Origin: Clostridiaceae bacterium
GTDB taxonomy: Bacteria; Bacillota; Clostridia; Lutisporales; Lutisporaceae
Reading direction: 5' to 3'
Length of the DNA: 7,970 nucleotides
Assembly (NCBI GenBank): GCA_028697435.1
Contig: JAQVFD010000083.1
Span: 1 to 7,970, forward strand
In this document: positions 7,170 through 7,970 of the stretch, one piece after another
How the letters are laid out: each line of letters begins with the position of its first letter
Position numbering within the stretch: position 1 is the stretch's first letter
The notes under the pieces: generated by a model
What the model saw: the letters and a program-made list of their open reading frames with translations, nothing else
The model's database searches: none
What the model was told of the DNA's origin: nothing
Translations under genes and position numbers: made by a program

Positions 7170-7186
7170 CTTACGAATTTCTTAAG
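7170..7186 (-). promoter_or_regulatory. Direct repeat, probable response regulator box
   Basis: On the minus strand CTTAAG is followed 11 bases on by a CGTAAG copy (TCTTAAGAAATTCGTAAGAC); read on the plus strand the copies are CTTACG at 7170 and CTTAAG at 7181. One-turn-spaced direct hexamers just upstream of -35 are the usual layout of OmpR-family sites, and the A/T-rich GTAAGAAATT type of core is like sites reported for VanR/PhoP-like regulators. Autoregulation is inferred. Confidence 0.5.
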
Positions 7187-7195
7187 ATTGATACG

Positions 7196-7231
7196 ATAAA
7201 AGCCCTGAGCATATTATACTATACTCAGGGC
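7196..7231 (-). terminator. Rho-independent terminator of the sheath-gene transcript
   Basis: GCCCTGAG (7231 to 7224 on the minus strand) pairs perfectly with CTCAGGGC (7209 to 7202), with a 14-base A/T loop, and is followed at once by TTTTAT. It lies 47 bases after the stop codon of the sheath gene and before the promoter of the two-component operon, so it separates the two transcripts. In the plus direction only ATATTT follows, which is weaker. Confidence 0.8.
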
Positions 7232-7234
7232 ATA

Positions 7235-7267
7235 TTTAGGTGCCAACCTGTTTAAACAGACTGGCAC
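7235..7267. repeat. 18-base dispersed repeat, copy 2, within an interrupted inverted repeat
   Basis: Positions 7235-7252 are identical to 4347-4364. Here the sequence extends into an inverted repeat: GTGCCA (7240-7245) pairs with TGGCAC (7262-7267), two mismatched positions follow on each side, and the centre CTGTTTAAACAG (7248-7259) is a perfect palindrome. It lies between the sheath stop codon and the terminator. The complete form here and the one-armed form at 4347 suggest members of a short palindromic intergenic repeat family. Confidence 0.65.
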
Positions 7268-7277
7268 TTGAATCTAC

Positions 7278-7970
7278 CTAATTGCTCCCCTGAACCGGAA
7301 GTATTATTCTTATTATATAAAATTCTGCTGGTCTCATCAAAGCTGCTCCGATATGTATTATTAGCTTCCCTTCTTCTATATCGGTCTGACTCATGGTAGA
7401 TTGGTCAACCATTACATAGAATGCCTCCCTGGCTGTGTTACCGGCAAAGTAACCTTTTCTCCATTCTTGAGTAAGAAAATCTGTAATAGCTGACTTGACT
7501 CTTGCCCACAGTTCCTGATTGTTGTAACAATCGCTTGTAGAAGAAAGCCCTTCCCGCACAGATTCTTCTATATAGTTTTTCAGCCTTCTTATATTTACAT
7601 ATCTATACTCCTCATAGGCTTGGGTAGACAAGGTTCTTGCTCCCCAAACAGTTATCCCTCTTCCCGGAATATCACGGATACTATTGATTCCTCTTGAATT
7701 CAAGATATCAGTATCATTTTGATCTAATCTGAATTCAAGTCCTTTTGCACCCTTTATTACCATTCCTGCCGGAGCCTTGTGGATACCGTATTGAGCTTCA
7801 GTCAATGCATAAACACCTGCAATATGACCACCGGTTGGAACGGGAAGCTGTGTTCCCAAACTGTCCTCGATAAGTATCCATGGATAATACAATGCAGCAT
7901 AGGAACTGGATAAACTATCATAACCCCTTAGGTCAGTCTCACCTTTTAGTGAATCCAATATCACCATACG
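7278..7970 (-). CDS. Contractile tail sheath protein, C-terminal part (5' part off window)
   Basis: The frame is open to the right edge, so only the last 230 residues are present; sheath proteins are usually 350-500 or more. Counting from the methionine at 7967, the fragment shows the conserved sheath signatures in order: YAALYYPW (23-30), HIAGVYA, GIHKAPAG (about 61-68), GINSIRDIPGRGITVWGART (about 95-112), YVNIRRLKNYIEES (about 122-135), a long W-containing helix, and PAEFYIIRI (about 212-220). The protein would polymerise into the contractile outer sheath around an inner tube and drive it into a target membrane. The AALYYPW and IHKAPA forms are close to sheaths of Afp/PVC-type injection systems as well as clostridial phage tails and tailocins, so the apparatus type is open. 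It is the last gene of its transcript, with a terminator 47 bases beyond the TAG stop; the tube, baseplate and other genes would have to be upstream, off the window. Confidence 0.88.
   Translation of the reverse strand, partial: RMVILDSLKGETDLRGYDSLSSSYAALYYPWILIEDSLGTQLPVPTGGHIAGVYALTEAQYGIHKAPAGMVIKGAKGLEFRLDQNDTDILNSRGINSIRDIPGRGITVWGARTLSTQAYEEYRYVNIRRLKNYIEESVREGLSSTSDCYNNQELWARVKSAITDFLTQEWRKGYFAGNTAREAFYVMVDQSTMSQTDIEEGKLIIHIGAALMRPAEFYIIRIILPVQGSN

Overview
The window looks like a chromosomal segment of a low-to-moderate GC Firmicute, most likely an anaerobic Clostridia member. The grounds are A+T-rich intergenic DNA, GGAGG-type ribosome binding sites, frequent TTG starts, a VanRS-like two-component pair, and GGGACAAGGGG intergenic repeats of a kind I associate with clostridial genomes. 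No RNA gene, CRISPR array, transposase or integrase is visible, and no gap between genes exceeds about 210 bases.

Layout from left to right. (1) Positions 1-1394, minus strand: the N-terminal 464 residues of a large exported multidomain surface protein (signal peptide, unassigned beta-rich domain, two near-duplicate fibronectin-III-like modules, a chitobiase-C-terminal-like module, start of a YDG-like module); it runs off the left edge. (2) Positions 1441-1734, minus: a small DUF2442-type protein, 46 bases upstream of the surface-protein gene and possibly in its transcript. (3) Positions 1735-1879: a divergent intergenic region with a perfect 18-bp palindrome and a near-consensus sigma-A promoter with extended -10. 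(4) Positions 1880-4351, plus: an 823-aa MalT-like (LAL) LuxR-family ATP-dependent regulator with a TTG start. (5) Positions 4347-4432: a compact repeat cluster between convergent genes. (6) Positions 4433-7070, minus: an overlapping response regulator and sensor kinase operon, kinase with six predicted membrane segments and a degenerate G1 box. (7) Positions 7071-7277: promoter and probable autoregulatory direct repeat of that operon, a rho-independent terminator, and an imperfect inverted repeat that shares 18 bases with the 4347 cluster. (8) Positions 7278-7970, minus: the C-terminal 230 residues of a contractile tail sheath protein (phage tail, tailocin or extracellular contractile injection system), cut by the right edge.

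The segment therefore joins three mostly separate units: a signal-responsive LAL regulator divergent from a surface-protein unit, a VanRS/PhoPR-like membrane-sensing pair, and the terminal gene of a contractile injection apparatus. The sheath fragment and the palindromic divergent promoter are the most worthwhile items to follow. Whether the sheath belongs to a prophage or to a domesticated injection system cannot be settled without the sequence to the right.
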